A stretch of 64,000 nt of DNA, taken from contig NZ_CP069213.1 of assembly GCF_016834455.1 (NCBI RefSeq), positions 1,798,501 through 1,862,500 on the forward strand. The letters are read 5' to 3'. The notes under the pieces are model-generated. The model saw only the letters and a program-made list of their open reading frames with translations, had not been told where the DNA came from and made no database searches. This DNA is from Shewanella litorisediminis (lineage in GTDB: Bacteria > Pseudomonadota > Gammaproteobacteria > Enterobacterales > Shewanellaceae). Position numbers and translations under genes: made by a program. Within the stretch, counting starts at the first letter, position 1. Each line of letters starts with the position of its first letter. This document shows positions 1 to 7,696 of this stretch, one piece after another.

Positions 1-456
1 GTGACGGCGAAGCAGCCATTTATACAGATCCCGTTGCCATCCTGGATTGAGGCCCATTTTAACAAGCAGGATCTGCGACATAATTGACAGCAGCAGCAAG
101 CCGGGGCCTATAACGGCGGCGACGAGCACGGCAATACCCACTACCCAGTAGCCCAAATCCATCACTGCCATGGCGCCCTGAAACACCGTTGCAGTGCGCA
201 CGGACCCCAGAAAATGCAGTTCGAGTACGGGGAAAAGATTGGCCGGCAGAAACAGCGCCACAGCAGACAGGCAAAGCGCCAACATGCCGTTGATAGAGCA
301 GAAGGGAGTGTCATACAGCGCCGTGTGACAACGGGGGCAAAGCGCCCTGACCCCACTGGGTAAGGCACGGCGCCGCACCGCCAAATCGCAGGCATGGCAC
401 AGGATCACCGAATTGTCGATATCGTCATGATGCATAGAAGCGTATTGCAGATCCAT
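1..456 (-). CDS. letA: LetA/PqiA-family inner-membrane protein (partial, N-terminal 152 codons)
   Basis: This is the N-terminal part of a PqiA/YebS (LetA) family membrane protein; the rest lies beyond the left edge. In E. coli LetA is the inner-membrane partner of the MCE protein LetB, which forms a tunnel for phospholipids across the periplasm. The visible part has two CxxC pairs (C20/C23 and C40/C43), the zinc-ribbon-like cytoplasmic element of the family, followed by two hydrophobic segments. The ATG at 456 is the only in-frame start before the upstream non-coding stretch; its Shine-Dalgarno sequence is weak. In E. coli yebR(msrC)-yebS-yebT lie next to proQ-prc; here msrC, proQ and prc follow on the opposite strand, which favours LetA over PqiA. 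LetB would be expected just outside the window. Confidence 0.8.
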   Translation of the reverse strand, partial: MDLQYASMHHDDIDNSVILCHACDLAVRRRALPSGVRALCPRCHTALYDTPFCSINGMLALCLSAVALFLPANLFPVLELHFLGSVRTATVFQGAMAVMDLGYWVVGIAVLVAAVIGPGLLLLSIMSQILLVKMGLNPGWQRDLYKWLLRRH

Positions 457-582
457 GGCTGACAGGTACCCCAGCCGGGGTGATGCCTGACTCTGCCTCC
501 TTTGGAGGCGGTTTCAGCGTACGAGTGTATCAGATCATGTTAAACACTTGCATCCCCTGAAAAAAACTGTGACACTTCGTCA

Positions 583-598
583 CTGTATAAATAAACAG
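583..598. promoter_or_regulatory. LexA (SOS) operator upstream of yebG
   Basis: The 16-mer CTGTATAAATAAACAG has the CTG-N10-CAG form of a gammaproteobacterial LexA box with an AT-rich centre. It ends 13 bases before the yebG start codon, where bound repressor would block transcription or early elongation. It also lies in the intergenic space shared with the divergent letA gene, 127 bases from that start. Confidence 0.88.
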
Positions 599-611
599 TA
601 TGAGGGCTATC

Positions 612-899
612 ATGGCGGTAATCACTCAATTTGTGGTGGTCAGAGATGGGGTTGAGAAGATGACATTTACATCGAAAAAGGAGGCGGATGCCTACGACAA
701 GATGCTGGATATCGCTGACAGCCTGATCCCATTTATCGACAATGCAGAATGCGGTCTCGATGAAGCGACAACGGAAAAGTTGGCCTTCTATTTTGCCACC
801 CATAAAGATGATTTATCATCGCTGCTCAAGGGTGCGTCGCCCGGCGTGGCGACGGCACCGGTAAAAAAGGCAGCCCGCAAGGCTGCAGAAAATGACTGA
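612..899 (+). CDS. yebG: YebG family SOS-induced DNA damage protein
   Basis: This 95-residue protein belongs to the YebG family, whose E. coli member is a small LexA-regulated protein of unclear biochemical function. The FTSKKEADAYDKMLD segment near residues 20-35 is the family hallmark, and the tail is rich in Lys and Ala. An in-frame ATG exists at 600, but the one at 612 has a GAGGG ribosome binding site at the right distance and gives the usual MAV start; the ATG at 600 sits directly against the LexA box. msrC follows after 18 bases, so the two are probably co-transcribed. Confidence 0.9.
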   Translation: MAVITQFVVVRDGVEKMTFTSKKEADAYDKMLDIADSLIPFIDNAECGLDEATTEKLAFYFATHKDDLSSLLKGASPGVATAPVKKAARKAAEND

Positions 900-917
900 A
901 TATCGGCAGGAAATTGC

Positions 918-1379
918 ATGAAACACGCGTTTTACGACACCTTAAACCGCCAGGCTGAGGCTTTGCTTGCCGGGGAAGACGACATGGTTGCCGCCATGGC
1001 CAATTTCTCGGCGCTATTGAATGAACATATGGACGACTTGAATTGGGTTGGTTTCTATGTTCGCCGTGACGATACTCTGGTACTTGGTCCCTTCCAGGGC
1101 AAGGTTGCCTGTACCCGTATTCCCTGGGGCAAGGGGGTGTGTGGCACCGCAGCCGCCACCGATACGACGCAGCGTGTGGCCGATGTACATCAATTCGAAG
1201 GTCATATTGCCTGTGACTCGGCATCAAACTCAGAAATTGTGGTGCCGGTAAGGCATCAGGGCAGTGTAATAGCTGTGCTCGATATCGACAGTCCCAGTTT
1301 TTCCCGCTTCGATGAGACAGATCAGGCAGGGCTCGAGACCCTGGTGAGAACCCTGGAAAAGGCCTTGTTCGGTCAATAA
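918..1379 (+). CDS. msrC: Free methionine-(R)-sulfoxide reductase (GAF domain)
   Basis: This is a 153-residue single-GAF-domain enzyme (E. coli YebR/MsrC) that reduces free L-methionine-(R)-sulfoxide in the cytoplasm. Three cysteines sit at the family's positions: C65 in GKVAC, C75 in GKGVCGTA and C99 in HIACDSASNSE; the last corresponds to the catalytic Cys of the E. coli enzyme (Cys118) and the others to the resolving pair. Length matches the family. An AGGAA ribosome binding site precedes ATG 918. It lies 18 bases after yebG with no terminator between them, which suggests that it is also transcribed from the LexA-controlled promoter. Confidence 0.92.
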   Translation: MKHAFYDTLNRQAEALLAGEDDMVAAMANFSALLNEHMDDLNWVGFYVRRDDTLVLGPFQGKVACTRIPWGKGVCGTAAATDTTQRVADVHQFEGHIACDSASNSEIVVPVRHQGSVIAVLDIDSPSFSRFDETDQAGLETLVRTLEKALFGQ

Positions 1380-1633
1380 GTCGCCAGTTTTCGTCAAATC
1401 CCAGTCGCATTCGCCCAAGCGGTCACTATAATAGGCTGCTTGTGCGTCTGCCTCGGGAGTCACTTCCCGGCGAATAGTAAAAATTGTTAACAATAGTTAT
1501 TAACGCTTTGGCAAGCGCTCGGAAGATGCTAATTTGTGTGTTGGCCCCCGGGCTAACGTATAGAGAATAACCTATGTCCCGCAATCGCTTGCAATAAACC
1601 GGGCATACATACCTAGTAACTGTGGAAGTAAAG

Positions 1634-2293
1634 ATGGAATCAACAGAAAAGTTGACCGACACCAATGCGATTCTCGCGTATTTATATGAAACCTTTCCTT
1701 TGTGCTTCGTGGCCGAGGGTGAAACCAAGCCACTGAAAATTGGATTGTTTCAAGATTTGGCTGAAAGGTTGGCTGATGATTCTAAGGTCAGTAAAACACA
1801 ATTGCGTGTTGCCCTGCGCCGATACACCAGCAGCTGGCGCTATCTGAAGTGCATCAAAGCCGGTGCGGTACGCGTTGATTTGGACGGCAACCCCTGCGGT
1901 GAGCTGGAGCAGGAACACATAGACCACGCACAGGCTACACTGAAAGAAAGCCAGGACAAGGCAAAAGCAAAGCGTGCAGAGCGCAGCAAGGATGAAGGCG
2001 ATGCCGACAAAGCGCCTCGCAAACCTAAGCGCAAGCCTCAGCCTCAAGCGCGTCGTGACGCCAAGCCTGCAGCCAAAGATAAGCCCAAAGCCGCAGCGCC
2101 CAAGGCGCCGGCCGTTGCCGTTAACCTGGTGCCAGCGAAGCTCGAAGAGCTCAAAGTCGCCCAGCGTGTTAACGTGAAATTGGGCATGTCTCCAGTGGCA
2201 GGTTCGATTGTGGACATCAATAAGGGTGATGTGCATGTACAGCTGGATTCAGGCTTGACAGTGAAAGTCCGCGCCGAGTATATACTGCTGTAA
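1634..2293 (+). CDS. proQ: RNA chaperone ProQ
   Basis: ProQ is a global RNA-binding protein that binds structured sRNAs and mRNA 3' ends. The N-terminal FinO/ProQ domain covers about residues 1-120. It is followed by a Lys/Ala/Pro-rich linker (about 120-165) and a C-terminal Tudor-like domain of about 50 residues. This domain order is the complete E. coli arrangement. A GTG at 1622 is in frame, but ATG 1634 has GGAAG just upstream and gives the expected start. prc follows after 29 bases, as in E. coli. The 254-base leader before proQ has no gene; a TATAAT hexamer at 1427-1432 lacks a convincing -35. Confidence 0.95.
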   Translation: MESTEKLTDTNAILAYLYETFPLCFVAEGETKPLKIGLFQDLAERLADDSKVSKTQLRVALRRYTSSWRYLKCIKAGAVRVDLDGNPCGELEQEHIDHAQATLKESQDKAKAKRAERSKDEGDADKAPRKPKRKPQPQARRDAKPAAKDKPKAAAPKAPAVAVNLVPAKLEELKVAQRVNVKLGMSPVAGSIVDINKGDVHVQLDSGLTVKVRAEYILL

Positions 2294-2322
2294 TTCATTG
2301 AAGTTTAAGGAGTAGCTTGTTG

Positions 2323-4368
2323 ATGCGAAAACTATCTTTGGCGGTATCCATCGCCGGGATCCTGATAGGATCCTCAGCGTGGGCCATAGCGCCTGCCATT
2401 CAAATCGATGAGCTGCCCTCTCTGGTACAGGAGCCACAGCACAAGGTGGCCTCCAAGCGGGTGGCAGATCTCTTTACCCGCTCGCACTACCACAGATTCA
2501 GCCTGGACGATGCCTTCTCTGGGCAGATTTTCGACCGTTACCTTAAACAGTTGGATTACCGACGCAATGTGCTGACGCAAGCCGATGTACAGAGCTTTGA
2601 GAAGTATCGTCATCAATTTGATGACATGCTTAAAAACGGTGATATGACCGGCGCCTACGACATGTTCGATCTGGCCCAAAAGCGCCGTTATGAAGGTTTT
2701 GTGTACGCACTGAGCCTGCTGGATAAAGAAATGGATTTTTCCCAGGCGGGCGATAAGTACGAGTACGATCGTGAAGACGCACCCTGGGCTAAAGACGAAT
2801 CTGAAATACAGGAGCTTTGGCGTCAGCGTGTTAAGTACGATGCGCTGAACCTCAAACTGACCGGCAAAAACTGGACAGAAATCGTTGATGTGCTGCAAAA
2901 ACGCTACAACAACGCCATCAAACGCCTGGGGCAAACCCAGAGCGAAGATGTCTTCCAGACAGTAATGAATGCGTTTTCCCGCAGCATCGAACCCCATACC
3001 AGCTACCTTTCTCCACGCAATGCTGAACGTTTCCAGATGGAAATGAACCTGAGCCTCGAAGGCATAGGGGCCGTGTTGCAGATGGATGATGACTATACAG
3101 TTATCAAGAGCATGGTGGCCGGTGGCCCGGCTGCCAGCAGCGAAAAATTGTCACCGGATGATCGCATTATCGGTGTTGGTCAGGAAGGCGGCGCCGTGGT
3201 TGACGTGATTGGCTGGCGTCTCGATGACGTTGTCGACCTTATTAAGGGCCCCAAAGGCAGCAAGGTTACCTTGCAAATTCTGCCGAAGAAGGGCGGCTCC
3301 AATGCCAAGCCGGTAGAAGTGACTCTGGTCAGGGACAAGATTCGCCTGGAAGACCGCGCTGCCACCTCTAAAGTGATTGAGCCCAGTGACGGTCAGTATG
3401 CCAACCGCAAGGTCGGTGTTATTCAAATCCCGGGTTTTTACATGAACCTGTCTCAGGATGTGGCTAAAGAGCTGCAAACCCTGAAAGAGGCAAAAGTTGA
3501 AGGTGTCATCATTGACCTGCGTGGCAACGGTGGTGGAGCCCTGACCGAAGCCGTACTTCTGACCGGTCTTTTCATCGATATGGGGCCGGTGGTTCAGGTG
3601 CGCGATGCCAATGGGCGTGTATCCCAGCACAGGGACAACGACGGCAAGGTGACCTACTCAGGACCCTTGACTGTGATGGTTGACCGTTACAGTGCTTCAG
3701 CCTCTGAGATTTTTGCTGCCGCGTTGCAGGACTACCAGCGAGCACTGATCGTGGGCGAGTCCACCTTTGGTAAAGGCACAGTCCAGCAGCATAAGGGCTT
3801 GGCTCGCATTTACGATCTGTACGAGAAGCCAGTAGGCCATGTGCAGTACACCATTCAGAAGTTTTACCGTATCAACGGTGGCAGCACTCAGCTCAAAGGG
3901 GTCACACCGGATATCCCGTTCCCAAGCGCGCTTGAGCCCGGTGAATATGGCGAGGCGGAAGAAGATAACGCGCTGCCATGGGATAAAGTGCCTGTTGCGC
4001 AATACAGTACCGTCGATGCAATCAGCTCTCCTCTGATTGCTGAACTCGAAGCCAAGCATCAGGGACGTATTAAGTCAGATGTAGAATTTGGCTATATCTA
4101 TCAGGATATTGCAGAATACAAAAACCTTCACGATCAAAAGTCCGTGTCGCTGGTGGAAAGTGAGCGTATCGCTGAACGTGAAGCCGATGACAAGAAGCAG
4201 CTCGATCGCACCAACGAGCGACGTATCCGTGCCGGCATGGATAAGGTGGCAAGCCTGGATGATATCGAAAAAGATATCGAAGCGCCGGATCCGCTCCTTG
4301 ATGAAACCGCCTACATTACGTTGGATCTGGTGGATGCGGGCAAACTTGCTGCAACCAGCAAGCACTGA
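2323..4368 (+). CDS. prc: Tail-specific periplasmic protease Prc (Tsp)
   Basis: Prc is a periplasmic C-terminal-processing serine protease of family S41; in E. coli it trims FtsI and, with NlpI, degrades MepS. The order seen is a signal peptide (residues 1-21, ending SSAWA), an N-terminal helical domain, a PDZ domain around 235-320, the protease core, and a C-terminal domain. The Ser-Lys dyad is visible: the middle Ser of SASASE (S459) and Lys of FGKGTV (K484), 25 residues apart as in E. coli Prc (S452/K477). The AAGGAG at 2307-2312 could also serve a TTG at 2317, so the start is uncertain by two codons. The gene sits directly behind proQ and ends at a strong terminator. Confidence 0.95.
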   Translation: MRKLSLAVSIAGILIGSSAWAIAPAIQIDELPSLVQEPQHKVASKRVADLFTRSHYHRFSLDDAFSGQIFDRYLKQLDYRRNVLTQADVQSFEKYRHQFDDMLKNGDMTGAYDMFDLAQKRRYEGFVYALSLLDKEMDFSQAGDKYEYDREDAPWAKDESEIQELWRQRVKYDALNLKLTGKNWTEIVDVLQKRYNNAIKRLGQTQSEDVFQTVMNAFSRSIEPHTSYLSPRNAERFQMEMNLSLEGIGAVLQMDDDYTVIKSMVAGGPAASSEKLSPDDRIIGVGQEGGAVVDVIGWRLDDVVDLIKGPKGSKVTLQILPKKGGSNAKPVEVTLVRDKIRLEDRAATSKVIEPSDGQYANRKVGVIQIPGFYMNLSQDVAKELQTLKEAKVEGVIIDLRGNGGGALTEAVLLTGLFIDMGPVVQVRDANGRVSQHRDNDGKVTYSGPLTVMVDRYSASASEIFAAALQDYQRALIVGESTFGKGTVQQHKGLARIYDLYEKPVGHVQYTIQKFYRINGGSTQLKGVTPDIPFPSALEPGEYGEAEEDNALPWDKVPVAQYSTVDAISSPLIAELEAKHQGRIKSDVEFGYIYQDIAEYKNLHDQKSVSLVESERIAEREADDKKQLDRTNERRIRAGMDKVASLDDIEKDIEAPDPLLDETAYITLDLVDAGKLAATSKH

Positions 4369-4384
4369 CGTACGACTTTGATGT

Positions 4385-4412
4385 AAAAAACGCGCTCCGG
4401 CGCGTTTTTTTT
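4385..4412 (+). terminator. Rho-independent terminator after prc
   Basis: The stem CGCGC-TCCG-GCGCG is extended by flanking A/T pairs and followed by eight T residues. It closes the proQ-prc transcript. Confidence 0.92.
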
Positions 4413-4471
4413 CAGGACAAACCACAAGACCTGAAACCCCATTTTTAGAACACTTTCGAAAAGGACCTGAC

Positions 4472-7030
4472 ATGTCTGAATTACAGGCCAAACACTTAAA
4501 AGATTACCAGTCCCCGGCTTTTACCATTACCGAGCTGGATATGTTGGTGGATTTGTACCCCGATAACACCCGCGTCATTGCTGTTAGCCAGGTGACCCGT
4601 TGTCGAGATAATGAAGCCCTGCTGCTTGATGGAGAAGGCCTTGAACTGAAGTCGGTCAAGGTAAACGGCACGGCTCATCCACATCAGGTTGTCGATGGTC
4701 AGCTAAGACTGGAAGGCCTGCCAGCAACCTTTGAGCTTGAGATTGAAACCCTGATAGACCCTGTGGGCAATACCAGCCTCGAGGGGCTGTATATGTCAGA
4801 TGGGGCTTACTGTACCCAGTGTGAAGCCGAAGGCTTCCGCCGCATTACCTATTTCCTGGACCGTCCGGATGTGCTTGCCAGGTACCGGGTACGTATTGAA
4901 GCCCCAAAAGCCGGATTCCCCTATTTGCTCAGTAACGGTAACAAGGTCGAAGCCGGTGACGTGGGTGAAGAACGCCACTTTGTTGTGTGGGAAGACCCGT
5001 TCCCCAAACCGGCATATCTGTTCGCTCTGGTTGCAGGGGATTTCGACCTGCTGGAAGACAGCTTCACTACCCAAAGCGGCCGTAAAGTCGCGCTCCAGGT
5101 CTTTGTGGATAAGGGCAATCTGCACAAAGCTCACCACGCTATGGCAAGCCTTAAAAAGTCTATGGCATGGGATGAAAGTCGCTTTGGTCTTGAGTACGAT
5201 CTCGACATCTACATGATTGTGGCCGTTGACTTTTTCAACATGGGTGCCATGGAAAACAAGGGCCTGAACATATTTAACACCAAGTATGTTCTTGCCGACA
5301 CCGAAAGCGCCACCGACGATGACTTCCACGGTATTGAGTCTGTGGTGGGGCACGAATACTTTCACAATTGGACCGGCAACCGGGTGACCTGCCGAGACTG
5401 GTTCCAGTTGAGCCTTAAAGAAGGCTTGACGGTATTTCGCGATCAGGAGTTCAGCTCCGATGTTGGCTCTCGTGCGGTTAATCGCATTCAGGCTATTAAG
5501 GTTATTAAAAATCAGCAATTTGCCGAGGACTCTGGTCCAATGGCACATCCGATCCGCCCGCAAAGTGTGATTGAGATGAATAACTTCTATACCGTGACCG
5601 TGTACAACAAGGGCGCCGAAGTCATTCGGATGATGCACACCCTGCTTGGAGAGGCCGGTTTCCAGGCTGGGATGAAGCTGTATTTCCAGCGCCACGATGG
5701 TCAGGCAGTCACCTGCGATGATTTTGTCGCGGCCATGGAAGATGCAAGCGGCGTGGATTTGCGTCAGTTCCGTCTGTGGTATAACCAGGCCGGTACCCCA
5801 ACGCTCAAGGTCTCTGACAGCTTTGATGTCAAAAGTGGAGAATACCGCCTTGTCGTGGAGCAGCTTTTGCCGCCACAGGCAGGTGAGGATGCCAAGCCGA
5901 TGCACATTCCCTTTGATGTGGAGCTTATCGGTGAAGATGGCAAGTCGCTTGTAAACAAGGTGCTTGACGTTAAAGAAGCCCGTAACGAGTTTGTGTTCGA
6001 GGGACTGAGCGCCAGGCCGGTGCCATCACTGCTGCAAAACTTTTCGGCGCCGGTGAAGCTTGAGTACGACTTTACCACGGCTCAGCTAATCAGTTTGATG
6101 CGTCACGCAAGCTCTGAAGTAGCGCGGTGGGAAGCGTCGGTCAGCCTTATCAGCCGAGCCATTTGGGGTAACGTGAATACCCTTATTGCCGGCGGTGATA
6201 TGGCGCTTGATACCCGAGTGGCCGATGCCTTCCGTGCCGTGCTGCTGGATGCCCAGCTTGATACTGAGCTTGCCGCCGAAATTCTCAATATTCCGTCTGT
6301 CAACGCCTTGATTGAGCAGGTCGACAGCGTCAACTTCGATGCTCTGGTCTCGGCCCGGGCTTTTGTGCTGGAAGAGTTGTCGGCCAATCTGGAAGACGAG
6401 CTGCTGGTTCGCTACAGAGAGCTTTACAACGTCGACTCAGCGCCGGCGCGGGCCCTCAAGAACGCCTGTCTTGCTATGCTTGCCCGGGGCGGTTTGTGCC
6501 CGGAAGAGATGGTGGAAGCGCAGTTTAAAGACAGCCGCAATATGACTGACTCCCTCGCTGCACTTGCTGCCGCCATGGCCGGTGAGCACGACTGCCTTGA
6601 TGCGCTTCTCGAGCGGTTTGAACAACGCTGGGTGGATACGCCACTGGTAATGGATAAGTGGTTTATGCTGCAGGCCAGCCGTCAGGACGATGCTGTTCTG
6701 GGTCGTATCGATTCGCTCGTGTCCCATAAGGCGTTCAGCCTCAACAATCCAAACCGGGTGCGTTCATTGATTGGCTGTTTTGCGGCCAACAATCCTGTGC
6801 AGTTTCACCGGGAAGACGGCGAGGGCTATCGCCTGTTAACCCGTTATCTGAAGCAGCTTAACAGCGTCAATCCTCAGGTGGCGGCGCGGATCATCACGCC
6901 ACTCATTCAGTTTGGTAAATTCGATGAAGATCGTAAGCAGAAGATGAGAGCCTGCCTTGAAGAGCTGATTGCATTGCCTGATTTGTCCCGGGATCTGTAC
7001 GAAAAGGTATCCAGAGCCCTGTCGCAGTAG
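4472..7030 (+). CDS. pepN: Aminopeptidase N (M1 family zinc metalloprotease)
   Basis: This 852-residue cytoplasmic aminopeptidase removes N-terminal amino acids from peptides in the final steps of protein turnover. The exopeptidase motif GAMEN lies near residues 258-262. The zinc site is HEYFH at 294-298, with the third ligand E317 exactly 18 residues after the second His. The YNKGAEV segment carries the likely catalytic Tyr near 378. A C-terminal helical (DUF3458) domain follows. Length and spacing closely match E. coli PepN (H297, H301, E320). An AAGGA ribosome binding site precedes ATG 4472. The gene has its own terminator-bounded transcript after prc and opens the block shared with the pepN-to-ycbZ region of E. 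coli. Confidence 0.97.
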   Translation: MSELQAKHLKDYQSPAFTITELDMLVDLYPDNTRVIAVSQVTRCRDNEALLLDGEGLELKSVKVNGTAHPHQVVDGQLRLEGLPATFELEIETLIDPVGNTSLEGLYMSDGAYCTQCEAEGFRRITYFLDRPDVLARYRVRIEAPKAGFPYLLSNGNKVEAGDVGEERHFVVWEDPFPKPAYLFALVAGDFDLLEDSFTTQSGRKVALQVFVDKGNLHKAHHAMASLKKSMAWDESRFGLEYDLDIYMIVAVDFFNMGAMENKGLNIFNTKYVLADTESATDDDFHGIESVVGHEYFHNWTGNRVTCRDWFQLSLKEGLTVFRDQEFSSDVGSRAVNRIQAIKVIKNQQFAEDSGPMAHPIRPQSVIEMNNFYTVTVYNKGAEVIRMMHTLLGEAGFQAGMKLYFQRHDGQAVTCDDFVAAMEDASGVDLRQFRLWYNQAGTPTLKVSDSFDVKSGEYRLVVEQLLPPQAGEDAKPMHIPFDVELIGEDGKSLVNKVLDVKEARNEFVFEGLSARPVPSLLQNFSAPVKLEYDFTTAQLISLMRHASSEVARWEASVSLISRAIWGNVNTLIAGGDMALDTRVADAFRAVLLDAQLDTELAAEILNIPSVNALIEQVDSVNFDALVSARAFVLEELSANLEDELLVRYRELYNVDSAPARALKNACLAMLARGGLCPEEMVEAQFKDSRNMTDSLAALAAAMAGEHDCLDALLERFEQRWVDTPLVMDKWFMLQASRQDDAVLGRIDSLVSHKAFSLNNPNRVRSLIGCFAANNPVQFHREDGEGYRLLTRYLKQLNSVNPQVAARIITPLIQFGKFDEDRKQKMRACLEELIALPDLSRDLYEKVSRALSQ

Positions 7031-7167
7031 TGGTTAACCTTTCAATGGTCGGAGCCTGTGCTATTACATCTTCAGGTGTAGTGCACAGGTACACCGTATA
7101 GAAGCTTAGGTGTTTATTGGGGCATGCGTCCAGAATCGCGCAGCCCCCCCATTCGCGGAGTGATACG

Positions 7168-7386
7168 TTGGAACTCTTTTTTCGGCTTAACGTCGGCTTT
7201 AATGACTTTTTAAAATATTATCAAGGCGATGCGACCATGGTCGAGGTCAAGGATATTGAGGGCAGGGTGCTTTGGATCAATGCCAGGCATTTTCGTCCCT
7301 ATGTTACCCGTAATGGAATACAGGGACTTTTCCGCATGGAACTCGATAAACAGGGTGAGTTGCAGTTGTTACAAAAATTAGAGTAA
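7168..7386 (+). CDS. DUF2835 family protein
   Basis: This 72-residue protein resembles the DUF2835 family of short gammaproteobacterial proteins with no known function. It begins with an alternating hydrophobic LFFRLNVGFNDFLKYYQG segment and contains a HFRPYVT core and a GLFRM strand. The start is a TTG at 7168 with GGAG at 7157-7160, seven bases upstream; a longer reading from 7117 would add 17 residues of unlikely composition. No signal peptide or membrane segment is present. The family assignment is from memory of its pattern and is moderately secure. Confidence 0.72.
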   Translation: MELFFRLNVGFNDFLKYYQGDATMVEVKDIEGRVLWINARHFRPYVTRNGIQGLFRMELDKQGELQLLQKLE

Positions 7387-7696
7387 TAACTTAAAACGTT
7401 TGATTTATTCGAGTTTGGCGAATTAGCCCATTCGCAAGCGGCTAAGCTATTGAAAAAAGCTGACTAATCCTACCAGTTGTGAGACACAATTCTGACAACT
7501 CAAAAAAATTCAAATTCACACCTTTCAGTTTGGCTGCCAATAGCACCTAAGTGCTCAATTCTTTAGAAAATTTTCTCCATACCCGCCTTGCCGTGAACCC
7601 GTAATTGCTGTAACAATGGTGTTACCTGTAGGCTAACCACATGTTGGTTGCAATACCTATAAAAAAGAATCCAGCAGGTTACGGAGAGAAGCTAAC
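7387..7696 (+). promoter_or_regulatory. Leader and probable promoter region of the DUF1302 operon
   Basis: This 310-base stretch has no gene. It is AT-rich and carries a perfect palindrome AGAAAATTTTCT at 7565-7576 and an inverted repeat GTAAC-N6-GTTAC at 7610-7625. TTGCCG at 7588-7593 lies 17 bases before a weak TAACAA -10 at 7611-7616, so the inverted repeat would overlap this -10. A repressor or activator site for the downstream operon is a reasonable inference; the regulator cannot be named. Confidence 0.4.

Noticed and set aside
1427..1432. TATAAT as a proQ promoter
   Set aside because: The -35 at the right distance matches only three of six bases and the site is 200 bases from the gene.
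4796..5905. A 369-codon minus-strand reading inside pepN
   Set aside because: It lies wholly opposite a strongly conserved gene; long antisense frames are a by-product of GC-rich codon use.
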